The notes under the pieces: model-generated
Told to the model about the DNA's origin: nothing
Seen by the model: only the letters and a program-made list of their open reading frames with translations
Database searches by the model: none
Shown: positions 36,379 to 46,641 of the stretch, piece by piece
Position numbering within the stretch: the first letter of the stretch is position 1
Layout of the letters: each line of letters opens with the position of its first letter
Position numbers and translations under genes: made by a program
Assembly (NCBI RefSeq): GCF_021130785.1
Contig: NC_060207.1
Location: forward strand, 193,214,001-193,278,000
DNA length: 64,000 nucleotides
Source: Homalodisca vitripennis
Lineage: Eukaryota > Arthropoda > Insecta > Hemiptera > Cicadellidae
Reading direction: 5' to 3'

Positions 36379-38070
36379 CACGATTTCAATAAAGCCCTGT
36401 CAGGATCTTAATAATGATGAAACCTACTTTACTTTAATAGCTCGTCTCAAAAAATTTTAAAACAATACGTAAGTGTTTACCCATCTTTAACGAACTTGTG
36501 AATAAATTTCGCAATGTAATAATTAAATGAGTATATCGAGCCTTGTTTAGGCCGTAAAGTAAGGGAAAGAAATCCCTAGTATTTCGGAATGGTGAAGAGA
36601 ACAAAGAAGATTAACAGTTTGATAAATTGCCTAACCAGTTAACACTCCGGTGGTTTATAAGCTTACGGTACATTTAATTCAAAATATGAGTATGGAATTT
36701 CTTACCTTTATAAAACCGCTCATTTATCAATTCGAAATATGATAAACACCTGAGTATGCAGCATTACTTATTATGCAGTGATATTTCAGTCTAATGAGTA
36801 GTGAACAGAAAACAGTGGCTTATGGAAGTTACTGGTCTATACAGTGAGTTGGGATTTTACTGATACAGATAATGTTTCCATTTTCAATATATGGTATGGA
36901 AACTAAAAACATACTGGATAAGACCCTGCCAACATACTTTTCTATACTTATGGAAATAATGATTAACAATGCATACAAGATTACTTAAAAGTATCTCATT
37001 GTTAAGTTTGATATCAAAATATAAAGAGTTAATTATCAATTACTTTCTATCAATAAACGATACTGCTGGTCAATATTGCTGAGTAATTAAGTCCAAGGTC
37101 AGGTGCCATTGAGACATTCTGTTTCCCTGTCCAACGCTCGAGAGTTAATTATTTAAATAAACCACTTTTCGGCAGGTGGTCTGTTAATTATATAAATTGT
37201 ACTCACCAGCCATCCCTGTGGGTTACGTGAGAAGTTGGTTGGCTACCCCCGCTATAGCTGATTATTTTCCAGCTATAGCTACCATCTTCAGCTGATCTAC
37301 CATCTCTATAGCTGAAACACGGGAGCAACGTAAAAACGGAAGTCTATTCTAAGTTGATACTATCCAAACAATTTTTTAATATAAATATGTACATAAATTA
37401 TTGACATTTATTATCTTGTGATATATTAGAGGAACGCTTATTTCTTTTATTGATGCTTAAGATTCCATAATTTCATTTTATATATGTGTTATTGTTATGC
37501 ATTAAAAATTTGTATTACACAACGTTTCGTGGACTAAAATCTATCCTCTTTAACATGTGAAAAGATAATTAGTACTTTAAAATTAGAGCCTGCGACAAAA
37601 TTAAGAAGTTTCGTAAAATTCAAACCACAAATTTGCCACACAGAACCCAATAACACGCTTTTGTGATCAAGAATACACAGGGGATACATAGGCTGAATGT
37701 GGAAATAACATAGCATAAAGAAAATAAGAAAAAGGCTAACTTTGACCTGAAACAGAGGAAATATTTCACCTCTAAACTTTTCGTTATACATTTTGTAACA
37801 TATAACGATGGCAAATGTCACAAATCCTATTACCCTTTTAAACGTTCCATCGCCAATAACAAACCCTAAACAAAGAATTCCATTAACAAGAATCAATGAG
37901 ATTCGTGAATGCATCAAGAGTCAGTTTGCTTTTCATAGATCCTGAATTTTTTCAGGAAAAACCTAAAACCATTCATTTACAAAGTCACAATACAGCATAT
38001 TGACATACATTATCTTCCAAACTAAAATTATTGTGTTATATACGTAAGTTTTCGTGTTAAAAATTCTGGA

Positions 38071-38072
<2 letters not shown>
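36379..38072. other. Anonymous stretch with one unrecognised minus-strand frame
   Basis: A 127-codon minus-strand frame (37534-37917) is rich in hydrophobic residues (FFMLCYFHIQPMYPLCIL) but shows no signal or domain I know. 37515-37560 (AACGTTTCGTGGACTAAAAT...) has the look of a Penelope-type 3' end. No gene accepted. Confidence 0.35.

Positions 38073-38110
<38 letters not shown>
38073..38110. repeat. (TA)n microsatellite
   Basis: Pure TA tract just upstream of the leader of the tRNA-like unit. Confidence 0.95.
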
Positions 38111-38113
<3 letters not shown>

Positions 38114-38124
38114 AGTTATTTTGC

Positions 38125-38300
38125 TTATTTAAACGCATATGTGACAGATACGGCCAGATACAAAATAATTGAATCGGAAAAAGTAAGCGCTCTGTGGTGT
38201 AATGGTAGCACATGCATCCGGCAAGTGAGAGATCTGGGTTCGACTCCCGGCGGAGCAAGTACTTTTTGCGATTCAATGTTTATTGAAATTAAATAAGGCT
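38125..38300 (+). mobile_element. tRNA-derived SINE-like unit, copy 1
   Basis: The unit has three parts: a leader (38125-38188) shared with the leader of the copy at 62986-63054, including TTATTTAAACGCATATGTGACAGATACG-type sequence; the tRNA-like head (38189-38257); and a short tail (AAGTACTTTTTGCGATTCAATGTTTATT) shared with all three copies. TA microsatellites flank it on both sides. Similarity to the other copies stops after CAATGTTTATT. Confidence 0.65.
38189..38257 (+). tRNA. tRNA-like sequence (probable pseudo-tRNA/SINE head), copy 1
   Basis: 69 nt running from GCTCTGTGGTG to CGGAGCA. The acceptor stem pairs (GCTCTG with CGGAGC, one G-T). The A box is TGGTGTAATGG and the B box GGTTCGACTCC is a perfect consensus. 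The T arm pairs well. The anticodon arm is weak in this copy (TGCAT against GTGAG), and position 33 of the loop is C instead of T, so it is unlikely to be a functional tRNA. The loop would give anticodon GGC. Confidence 0.6.
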
Positions 38301-38325
38301 ATTGGTATTTATACGATTTAATGTA

Positions 38326-38329
<4 letters not shown>

Positions 38330-38367
<38 letters not shown>
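38330..38367. repeat. (TA)n microsatellite
   Basis: Pure TA tract downstream of the tRNA-like unit. Confidence 0.95.
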
Positions 38368-38368
<1 letters not shown>

Positions 38369-39102
38369 CAGAGTGTAATTAATCGTTGTATCGTATTCTT
38401 AAAGGGCAAACCGATCTGTGGAAAACATCTCATTAAAATTCATTCATTGTTTTTTTAGATGTTTGAAATAGTAAATATTTAGATTGGCCCAATATTATTA
38501 TTAATTTGAAATGAAACACGTCATAAGTGATTGTAACAACCTAAAGTATGAGAAATATCAGAAAACGAATCAATACCTGTGCAAAAATAGTTTGAACTCA
38601 AATTCTCTCTAATTATAAATTATAGTTAAATGCGGTTTTATTAGAAAGTGTAACATCCCTTACATAAATGTGTAAAATATTAAACCAAGTGGTAGCCAAT
38701 CAATTCAAAACCATAAAATACTCCCTTATTGAATTTTAAAACACTATTTCACCATATATAGGTACTTCTCAGCGAGCGAGGACCTAATCTTATTTTGACC
38801 ACGCTGATATTTATATGAGATAATTTTCTTTATTTACATTTTCTTATTGATGATGAAATGGTTTGAAAGAATAATACGATTTTGGATATTTTTCGATGTT
38901 ATATTTTACAAAATGTATACCACTACTCTCTTCCTCATGTATACTACATACATTAAATTAGTAGACCAAACGTTAATTCAACTTTTGGTTAAGGTTAGAC
39001 CGTGTTGGGTACAGATATTTAAAAAACATTAAACAAACCTAAACCGATTTTAGCAATAACAAAACCCCAATTAACAGAATTTTTAGACACATCCTTATCA
39101 TA
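38368..39102. other. Anonymous AT-rich stretch
   Basis: Nothing recognised. Confidence 0.45.
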
Positions 39103-39333
39103 TTAAGGTCTATGACCAAAACATAGGTCTGTGGCGGCTGCATTTATCCTTTTCCCTCTGGGCCATCGCCTTCCTGTGTATTGTTTCCAGATGATACCCG
39201 CGATGCAGCAAGAAATGTCAACATCGATTTTCTTGTTGGTTACCCAATTTAGCCTGTGCAGGTGTGAAGTGTTTACTCTTGACTTATGTGCAGTGACAAT
39301 GCCTGGGCTCATTTTCTCCTGTAAGGACTGCAA
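39103..39333 (-). other. Unrecognised 76-codon frame with coding-like composition
   Basis: The minus-strand peptide has mixed composition unlike the AT-driven frames elsewhere (RVNTSHLHRLNWVTNKK, IIWKQYTGRRWPRGKR). It contains several Trp and Cys residues and no long low-complexity part. It could be a fragment of a transposon protein or an exon; I do not recognise it. A plus-strand frame covers the same DNA and is taken as its shadow. Confidence 0.3.
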
Positions 39334-39361
39334 TCTGTTGTCAGGTATTTTTCCATTTTAG

Positions 39362-40657
39362 TAGTGGTAGTACACTTCCGAACGCTGTAGGTTTTATATC
39401 AATGTTTATGTATTAAGTTTTGTACATCTGAGGAAGTAGATGATTTTGTTAGACATAATTTTACATCTTCGTTAAATTTTATTTTATAATATTTTATTAC
39501 AAAAGAATCACAAATTCATATTAAGATTTTTCACTTAATCTCCTTAATGAAGCATAGGAACAAAACTATAATCATAATTATTTATACTAATTTTTATTTA
39601 TTAAATATAATCGTAAGCAATTTTTGTGTACTTCGCAATGGATAAGGCCACAATGCTGCACATCTTTTCTTTATTATAATATAACTAAACTTCTCAACAC
39701 GTCTTCTGTACAAATAAGAGCCACCCTGTAAATTTGGGGCAGAGGTGACACATCAGAGTGTTAGTACAATAGCTTACTAGTGGACAAAGATTAATGACAG
39801 TGTGCATCAGGGGGTGTTGGTAGGATGGTAGGGGGAGGGTAGGAATCTAAATTATTCTATCACTATCCCAGGCTTAACGTCCTAGTTTCAATTCGTCTCT
39901 GATACAGAAAGTCCTGTAATATTGATAATTGCTCCCAAGTTGATTCAGTTACTCTTAATTTAATCAGAGTTAGTTCTGATTTAATTCTTATTCGATTTTT
40001 GAAGTGAAAACTTCTTTAGGCGCGTTGAGCGTTTTGGTAGAGGGTAAAATCCTCGGTTCGCGTCACCGACATGCTAAAGTGGTTTCCATGGAAACGTTAA
40101 TAATCTTTGGAAAATTTGTTTATTCTATTTTAGTCACTTTGTGCTATTTATGATATATTAAACGCCTAATACTAAATCTACGCAATGTAATATGCTAATG
40201 ATAATAGTATATCTATAGCTATGGAGAGCCAGACTAGCGCACGCGCAGTAGCCTGTGTACACGTATACACTAATACATCGACTATTTCTGACTGTATTAT
40301 GTGCGCGTTGGACGCTTTTTGGATAAGTATAATTTTGTGAGTCACGTCAACAATACGTTATAGTAGCAGTACATCTGTAATTGTAAATGTGACGCGTTGT
40401 ACATTAAGTATTAGAGTGTAGAATACATAAGTAAAGTTAAATTGACCACGTGGGAAGTTCAACTTGTGTTGTGTACTGGATTTTGTTTATTTAAGTGAAT
40501 TTTTAATTTGACTATTATTGTAATTATTTAGTTGAAGGATTACTGTTTATTTATTGAATTTAAATTCATTGACTTCAGTATAAAAGTGAGTATGAAACAT
40601 ATTAATATTTTTATACAGATAAATGAATAATGAAAACAACGAATATATTTTTAAACA
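39362..40657. other. Anonymous stretch; possible promoter-like DNA near its end
   Basis: 40215-40620 is less AT-rich in its first half and includes CAGTATAAAAGTGAG at 40576-40590, a plausible TATA box 75 bp before the endonuclease-like fragment. No transcript evidence. Confidence 0.3.
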
Positions 40658-40981
40658 TTGATATTAAGCGGAGACTTTAATATTAACTTCGCAGATGACA
40701 AAATTTTATCATTAATTGAATTTTTGAATGAATCATTAGGTTTGACTATGTCTAATGATCGAAAAGTCAGTACAACAAAGTATAAAACGACTATCGATGC
40801 TGTTTTTATACGATATTTAGATAAATTTCAATCAAACATTTTTATTTCTTATTTCAGTTACCATAAACCTATTGTATCTTTTTTTAGAATACAATGAAAT
40901 GATTGAACGAACAGATAATCTAAGTATTGTCGAAATTAATGATGACAATGATGTAAATAATGAAAATAATGTTCAAACTTG
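40658..40981 (+). pseudogene. Endonuclease (EEP-type) C-terminal fragment of a mobile element, frameshifted
   Basis: The peptide starts ILSGDFNINFADD, then NRKVSTT-like KVSTTKYKTTIDAVF and SYFSYHKPIVS. GDFN, IDxVF and a late SxHxP-type motif are the hallmarks of the exonuclease-endonuclease-phosphatase fold used by LINEs and by the endonuclease part of Helentron-type Helitrons; insect PIF1-helicase proteins carry very similar tails. The first frame ends at 40897. One base of shift in the T run at 40878-40885 opens a frame that continues with a charged, Asn/Asp-rich tail to TGA at about 40981. Upstream, a frame beginning at ATG 40623 is also one base out. Both breaks mark it as a decayed copy. 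Confidence 0.62.
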
Positions 40982-41044
40982 AATTCATTGAAATTCGTGT
41001 AAATATAAATACTATGTATAATTAAGATAATTGTATATTAATTA

Positions 41045-41235
41045 TTTTTTCAACCACTTTGTATTTATATTTTGTTCATGATTTGTTTAAACCCATCATA
41101 TGTAACTAATAAATAAAACATAAAAAATTTCATATAATTCTTTTTTCAACCACTTTGTATTTATATTTTGTTTATGATTTGTTTAACCCATCATATGTAA
41201 CTAATAAATAAAACATAAAAAAATTCATATAATTT
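41045..41235 (+). repeat. 96-bp tandem duplication with AATAAA signals
   Basis: 41045-41140 and 41141-41235 are nearly identical (TTTTTTCAACCACTTTGTAT to AATAAAACATAAAAAA). The few differences are a C/T change, one missing A and run-length changes. Each unit contains CTAATAAATAAAACATAAAA, which could act as polyadenylation signals for the fragment just upstream. Confidence 0.9.
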
Positions 41236-42004
41236 TTGCATATAGTTTTAATTACTCTCAACTTAATAGTTCCGTTTTCACTTCTATCGGCAGTCCCACG
41301 ACTGCTATTTTTTATTATCTATTCATTTTAAGTAATACAGGAAATCTAAGTTTATTATGTATTCATAATTTTTCCAAAATGAATAAATACCTTGATTTTT
41401 AGTGTAGTATTAATCTTAACTCCGCAGTCAAATTATCGAGTTTGGAAAATACATTGATAAAAGATCATATTCCGATAGTTGCTTTCAAATCTGATTTTTT
41501 TCTCTTTGCCGATATTTGCTTGAATAATTTTATACATTACTCTACATCACAAACGACTACTAAGATTGAGTCTATGGTGTTATCAATTAAAATATCTGAG
41601 TCAAACACCCTATCGCTTTAAATATGACGGTCAGCTAGTTTGGATCACCCATTGTTTGTATAAATATATTTTTTATTATAAATAAGTCGTGTAAGATAAT
41701 TTATAAAATATTTGATAGCTCTATTAGGCATTTGTGATCATACCATTTAGAATGTCGATCCATTGCGTAACACTATGTCGAGGCATTTTTGTTTTGGTTT
41801 CCACCATCGGTGAGGGGGCCTTTGGATGCGGCAACACCTTTGACAATACCACTGTCAGTGTGTTCCAGCAATTAATGTTGCCGCACACTGAATGCTGAAG
41901 GCATTCGAGTCAGGCTGGTTGGAAATCTTGAATAATTTGTAATCTTTTTCAAACATTAATAAAGACATGTTTTCTTGGTATGCAGTAATATTAAAGAAAA
42001 TTAA
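41236..42004. other. Anonymous stretch
   Basis: 41790-41930 is GC-richer but has no frame or repeat I recognise. Confidence 0.4.
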
Positions 42005-42355
42005 GAATAACTAGCAGTTACCCGCGGCTTTACACAAATTTTAAAAACCGTAGGTCGTAGCTTTCTTATTGAATACACCATAATTATCATGATGGAACCA
42101 TACAATTTTTTAAATATAACTAGACATATCAGGTACATATTATTTCAGTACCCGTGGTTGAGAGATTCAAAACAATTAAAAATTTAACTAAGTCTGTTTT
42201 AGGTTTTTTTTTTTTGAAAAAATATATAAATATAAGTCTCGAAAATCTAATTTGGTAAAAATTTCAACATCCGTCCATTTAGATTTATTACTTGTTTCGT
42301 GCCAAAGTTGTGTTTGACTTTCGCCCCGATCAAACAAAGATATGCCAACAAAAAC
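42005..42355. repeat. Dispersed repeat family H, copy 1
   Basis: ACTAGCAGTTACCCGCGGCTTTxCA is a widespread word in arthropod repeats. It recurs in diverged form at 51312-51335 (ACTAGTAGTTACCCGCGACTTT). The stretch ends near AATTTCAACATCCGTCCATTT and a TTxGTTTCGTGCC word. Class unknown. Confidence 0.55.
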
Positions 42356-43255
42356 CAACTTCGATTAAAAAAGTGTCTATTATCAGCCCTTTTAATTTAT
42401 TTTGTGTTTTGTCATATTTTCGAAGTGCCATATTGATAGTTTGCTTTTTTCTCTCCAGTTAATGAAATTATACAACTTTCTTACGACTGAAAAGTTACAG
42501 TGGTCGAAATTTTTACATACGCCCTATTAAATTCACTTTCACTCTAATTTATTTACAGTTCCACATTTAAGTTTATGTTGTTGTTGCACTTACTAAGAAA
42601 ATAAGTAAATATGTGGATTTTGGAACCCAACTAAGATTTGAAAGCGTTTATTTCCAGTCTGTGATATTTCTGGTGTATATACAACTTTTAGCACGTTCAA
42701 GATAATGTGTGCACACATAAGCTTAAAAATGCTACTTTAGTCAAAAAGCATCTACTTCAGGAGCTTGTATTCTGCTTCTGGTACAAGCAGAAGCGTGTGC
42801 CATCCCTGTGCTTTTCCTTTACAGTTAAACTGTTCAGGAAGACAACCAGATTCAACAACCTTATTTGTAAAACATTCATAGCTGTTCATTACGTGTTGTA
42901 AATTATATAATTATTTTATATAATTATTAAATATTCTGAGAAACTTTTACAATGTTGCTCGTCTTTTAAACCCTTTATATACTTTCTAGATTTATTTCAA
43001 AACCAAAATGAGCCAGCCGTTCTCGAGTTTTAGTGAGGATAACAAAGGCCTTTTCATTTTTATAAAGATAGGTCTAAAAGTTTTGGATTTGCGAGCAGCT
43101 ATTGGAATCCGTGTTAAAAGCTTTGAATAGGTAAATGTGTGTATTGTAAACATAAGAATGTTGGAAGAGAATATTAGATAGCACCATACGGACGTTACAG
43201 ATATCAGTATTTGACCGGTGGAATTTCTTCTACTGTTATCACTACAACTGCGTTG
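42356..43255. other. Anonymous stretch
   Basis: No gene accepted. The 64-codon frame at 42707-42901 is not recognised. Confidence 0.4.
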
Positions 43256-43258
43256 TCC

Positions 43259-43486
43259 CTATGACGGATGATGCAGTTGCTGTACGATGATACAGTCGTG
43301 TAGCAATGAATCACGTATGCGTAATTGTTCCACTCTGCTTTGACTGTGCTCACACTTCTCCACAGTAATTGCAGTGCATTTCAGAGGCTTGATTGTCAGA
43401 CTCTGTTTAGATGGCATCCCAACTGATGTTTCTTTGATAAGGGATTGTAATTGTTGGATATCTTTACTCAGGAACAATTCCTAGTT
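43259..43486 (-). other. Unrecognised frame of about 75 codons, coding-like
   Basis: The minus-strand peptide (LSKDIQQLQSLIKETSVG, ITVEKCEHSQSRVEQLRIRDSLLHD) is rich in charged and polar residues and lacks low-complexity runs, unlike most frames here. It is preceded by a TAG that could also be an acceptor AG, and ends at TAG 43259-43261. It may be an exon or a transposon fragment. I cannot name it. Confidence 0.25.
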
Positions 43487-43489
43487 GTT

Positions 43490-45140
43490 GGATGGCTAAG
43501 TGGCCAATCATCGCAGTCCAGAAGTGAAAGTCGTAAAATATTGTTTTACTTTAGTACAAGAAGATGAGATAACCTTCATTGTACTAAGTTCGACAAAGAC
43601 CTTTACTCTATTTCCAGAGTGATAGATAATCAAAATGGGTAAGGTTGGGGGTAAAGGCCGCCCCCTGACGAGAACTGAGAAGAGATGCGGGCACACTGTA
43701 TCAGACATGTCACCTTGGAAGCAGTTTCAAGCATAGTTTCAGTCCCTCCTATTCAAAGCATGTAGGAGAAAGCCATACCCCCACATGTTTAGGCTTTAAA
43801 AACCTTTAACAGGGAGCCTCAATCACACCAACTATAATTATCTGCAGTCAACTACACCTACCGACCAGCCATTGTCATCTTATTATCTCATTTACCGTTA
43901 GAAACCCATTTACCACTTCTGAACATGCATCCTCATTTCCAAGAACAGAACTGAGATATTTTTTTGGTCTTTTATGAAAATTAACAGCTCTTAGAGCACA
44001 AATTAAACAAGAATGCGATTTTTCCATACATGAGGGTGAACTAATACGAGATTCTAGTATGGGTGTGGATGTAGTATATTAAATATATTTTTTTTAGTAA
44101 TATTATACAAATTAGGGAACTAAAGATATTTCATGAACACCTTTGAAACTAAGAGGATATAGTTTTTTGGTCAAAGACAGTTTTATACAACAACATTAAG
44201 GATACGTCAGGGCTTTAATGTAATATGGTAAATGACTATTATAATTTACTCCGGTCTTGGGCATTTCTGGTGCGACAGTTGAGTTTGATTTGTTATCCCG
44301 ATCAAGAACCCATAGCTGAAATAGTATATATGTAAATCGTATTCTTCAAAATACTAAACGTAACACAAAATATGTACATTACAACTATTTTAATTACAGA
44401 TGTGAATTAGTGACATTTATGAGGTAGTAATGTCGGAAATTTCTGTTCACCATCATCATTGTAAATCTAATAGGACACACATCCTGATCCTGACAAGATC
44501 CATTACCTGGCTACAGGCTGGGAATTAACTATTCAGACCAAATTAAACTAGGTCAAGGCTAAACTACCGCAGATTCAGACGTAGCCTCTTGGGGATTGTT
44601 TGAATTGTTTACGCTACAATCTGCTCACTTGTGGTAAGCCACGTGAAACACAGACATGTGTTCATGTGTAACACTTATTATATCCTACATTTCTGTCTCA
44701 CGCGACTAAGTTGAAACAACAGTCTTTCCATCTAAAATACGTATTAAGGACATTGACTGGAGTGAGTAAATATTAATTCATTAGAATACAACAATGTATT
44801 AGATTTTCTATCTTCAAATAGTTATTAAAAATTCACATAAAACTATTTTGAGATTCATTAAAATTTCTGGTTCCTATTATTTTATTAGTTTCATTGTTAT
44901 TTTTGAATTAGTTTCTCAGTAAAATTCAGAGTAATGAAATTAGGTAGGTTTTGATACTTATTTCACTGACAAGAATGCGCTGTTGAACTTTGTGAACCTA
45001 AAGGTATGACGGCTTGAATCTATTTTCACCAATAAGTTGTCTTTGCATATGTGAATAATAACTTAAATAACATTTTACTATACAAGGAAACATTGGATTC
45101 TTTGTTTGAAGGATATTTTTGACAATGGAAGGATTGTGAA
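43490..45140. other. Anonymous stretch
   Basis: No gene recognised. 44440-44660 is GC-richer and may be an old repeat, with no partner in this window. Confidence 0.35.
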
Positions 45141-45350
45141 GGAAACAGATTTTTTCGGACATTTGCCATCGTTCGGTAAAACAAGAAATTAGTAAAACCT
45201 AGGATTCACCTAAGAAATCCTAAAAAATCAAACTCCTAAGAAAGAAAGACCTAAGAAAAAAACCTAAGAAAGATAACACCTAAGAATTCATGTGTTACTG
45301 ATTTCTTGTTTCACTGAACAATGGCAAATGTCCGGAGAAACATTGGAAAC
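45141..45350. mobile_element. Hairpin element, family R, copy 1
   Basis: The left arm (45141-45199, GGAAACAGATTTTTTCGGAC...) pairs with the right arm (45291-45350). The shared core is GGACATTTGCCAT, GTTC-GT, AACAAGAAAT and AGTAA-AC. Between the arms lies a simple CCTAAGAAA-type repeat. The same arm sequence occurs at 57985-58112 and at the centre of the large palindrome. Confidence 0.75.
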
Positions 45351-45605
45351 TTATGGCAACAGCCATCTCAGTTCAAGATGTTGTAATGTTTGCCCTCGAG
45401 GTACAATTCAACTCAGAGTGGGAGAACCATCATGTAATGTCAGAAACATCTCCAACTTGTACTGAAGATAGAGTGCGGAGTGTATCTCTGGGACATGGGA
45501 ACTTGTTTTCCGTCCTTCGGTATTACGCCGCCATGTATATGTTTCTATCAAAAACTTTTAACGGAGCTCTTAAAGTTTTAGGAAATAGTTGGAATGCATC
45601 CGGTA
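45350..45605 (+). repeat. Dispersed repeat family I, copy 1
   Basis: Matches 50700-50955 in the same orientation: CATCTCAGTTC, TTTGCCCT, CATCATGTA, TGTCAGAAACAT, TGAAGAT and GGAGTGTATCTCTGG. An 88-codon frame covers it (45353-45619), but the other copy does not keep it fully open. Class unknown. Confidence 0.65.
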
Positions 45606-46516
45606 CAATTCTATTTTAAATTGACAAAGAAATGCAATTGTCTTGCTTTAACATGAAATAGGAATTTCCGTTTTTTTATTTGCTTATTGAATAAATACAA
45701 TTTATGAGTAGTATAATTAATTTATATTGTATTATTATTGTTTATTTACTTCAATAAGATCATTTACTAAATAAAAGCGATTAATTTTGCTTTTTTATTT
45801 AAATTTTCAGCTGATTTGTACGTTTTACAGCTGTGACCATTAGCTCAATTTAGTTGATATTTCATTTAGTACATCAAAGCATATAAAGTTCTAAAATATT
45901 AAGAAAGCACTCACTATGTATTTTACATATAGAGTGGATGTGTCAATCGGTATAGTGAATATCGTATGCGAGGTATGGTAGAATGTGATTGGCTATGCCA
46001 TACCAGACCATTCAGATATAAAAGGTCTTGAAAGAATATTTGACCTATTATGGGTACAAGGCTGATGAACTGAATTCAGCTGAGCATTGAATGAGAAGTG
46101 CAATTTCAGATTCCTGCTTCATGAGTCATGAGTTACATTCAGCGCAGGTTGGCTGGCCTGTTTGAATGGCTGAAAATTCCACTCAAGAAACATAAAACAA
46201 TAAGAATAAATCCCTGCAATCTAAAACATATCAAAAAAATAAACATCACTTTCATTAAAAAAAATAAACATAACATCAATAGTTTAAATCAACAGACTAT
46301 ATTTATAATTAGTTTGATTGAACGTTTTTATTGCCAATTCATGCAGGTTCACCATTTATTTACAAGGCTAGAGATACTATTTTACGTGGATGTGTTGGAG
46401 AAAATTAGGTAAAATAAAAATATAGAAAATCTCTGAATTGCTATAACTCTCCCAGGCTTTTTCTCGACTTGCTTCAGCTAGGAGATGGGATTCGCTTTAG
46501 CCATTCTGTATTAATT
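45606..46516. other. Anonymous stretch
   Basis: The 94-codon frame at 46128-46412 is Lys/Asn/Ile-rich and not recognised. No gene accepted. Confidence 0.4.
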
Positions 46517-46641
46517 GAACACTAAACCCTTAATATTGCATTACAATATTTATAACGAATATATATTTATATAATATTATTCACATATATTGATTATATA
46601 TATCATTTATATTGTATTACAAAATTAAGGGTTTAGTGTTC
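46517..46641. mobile_element. 125-bp MITE-like element with about 39-bp inverted ends
   Basis: GAACACTAAACCCTTAAT at the left is mirrored exactly at the right, ATTAAGGGTTTAGTGTTC. Pairing continues, with mismatches, through a TTACAATAT word to about 39 bp. The centre is almost pure A/T. No coding capacity. Confidence 0.8.

Noticed and set aside
37534..37917. 127-codon hydrophobic minus-strand open frame as a membrane protein
   Set aside because: Phe, Leu and Ile richness follows from AT content. No start context, no partner exons and no family resemblance.
40018..40070. tRNA-like sequence with TTGGTAGAGG and GGTTCGCGTC words
   Set aside because: Both boxes deviate from consensus and I could not fold a cloverleaf. 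No second copy seen.
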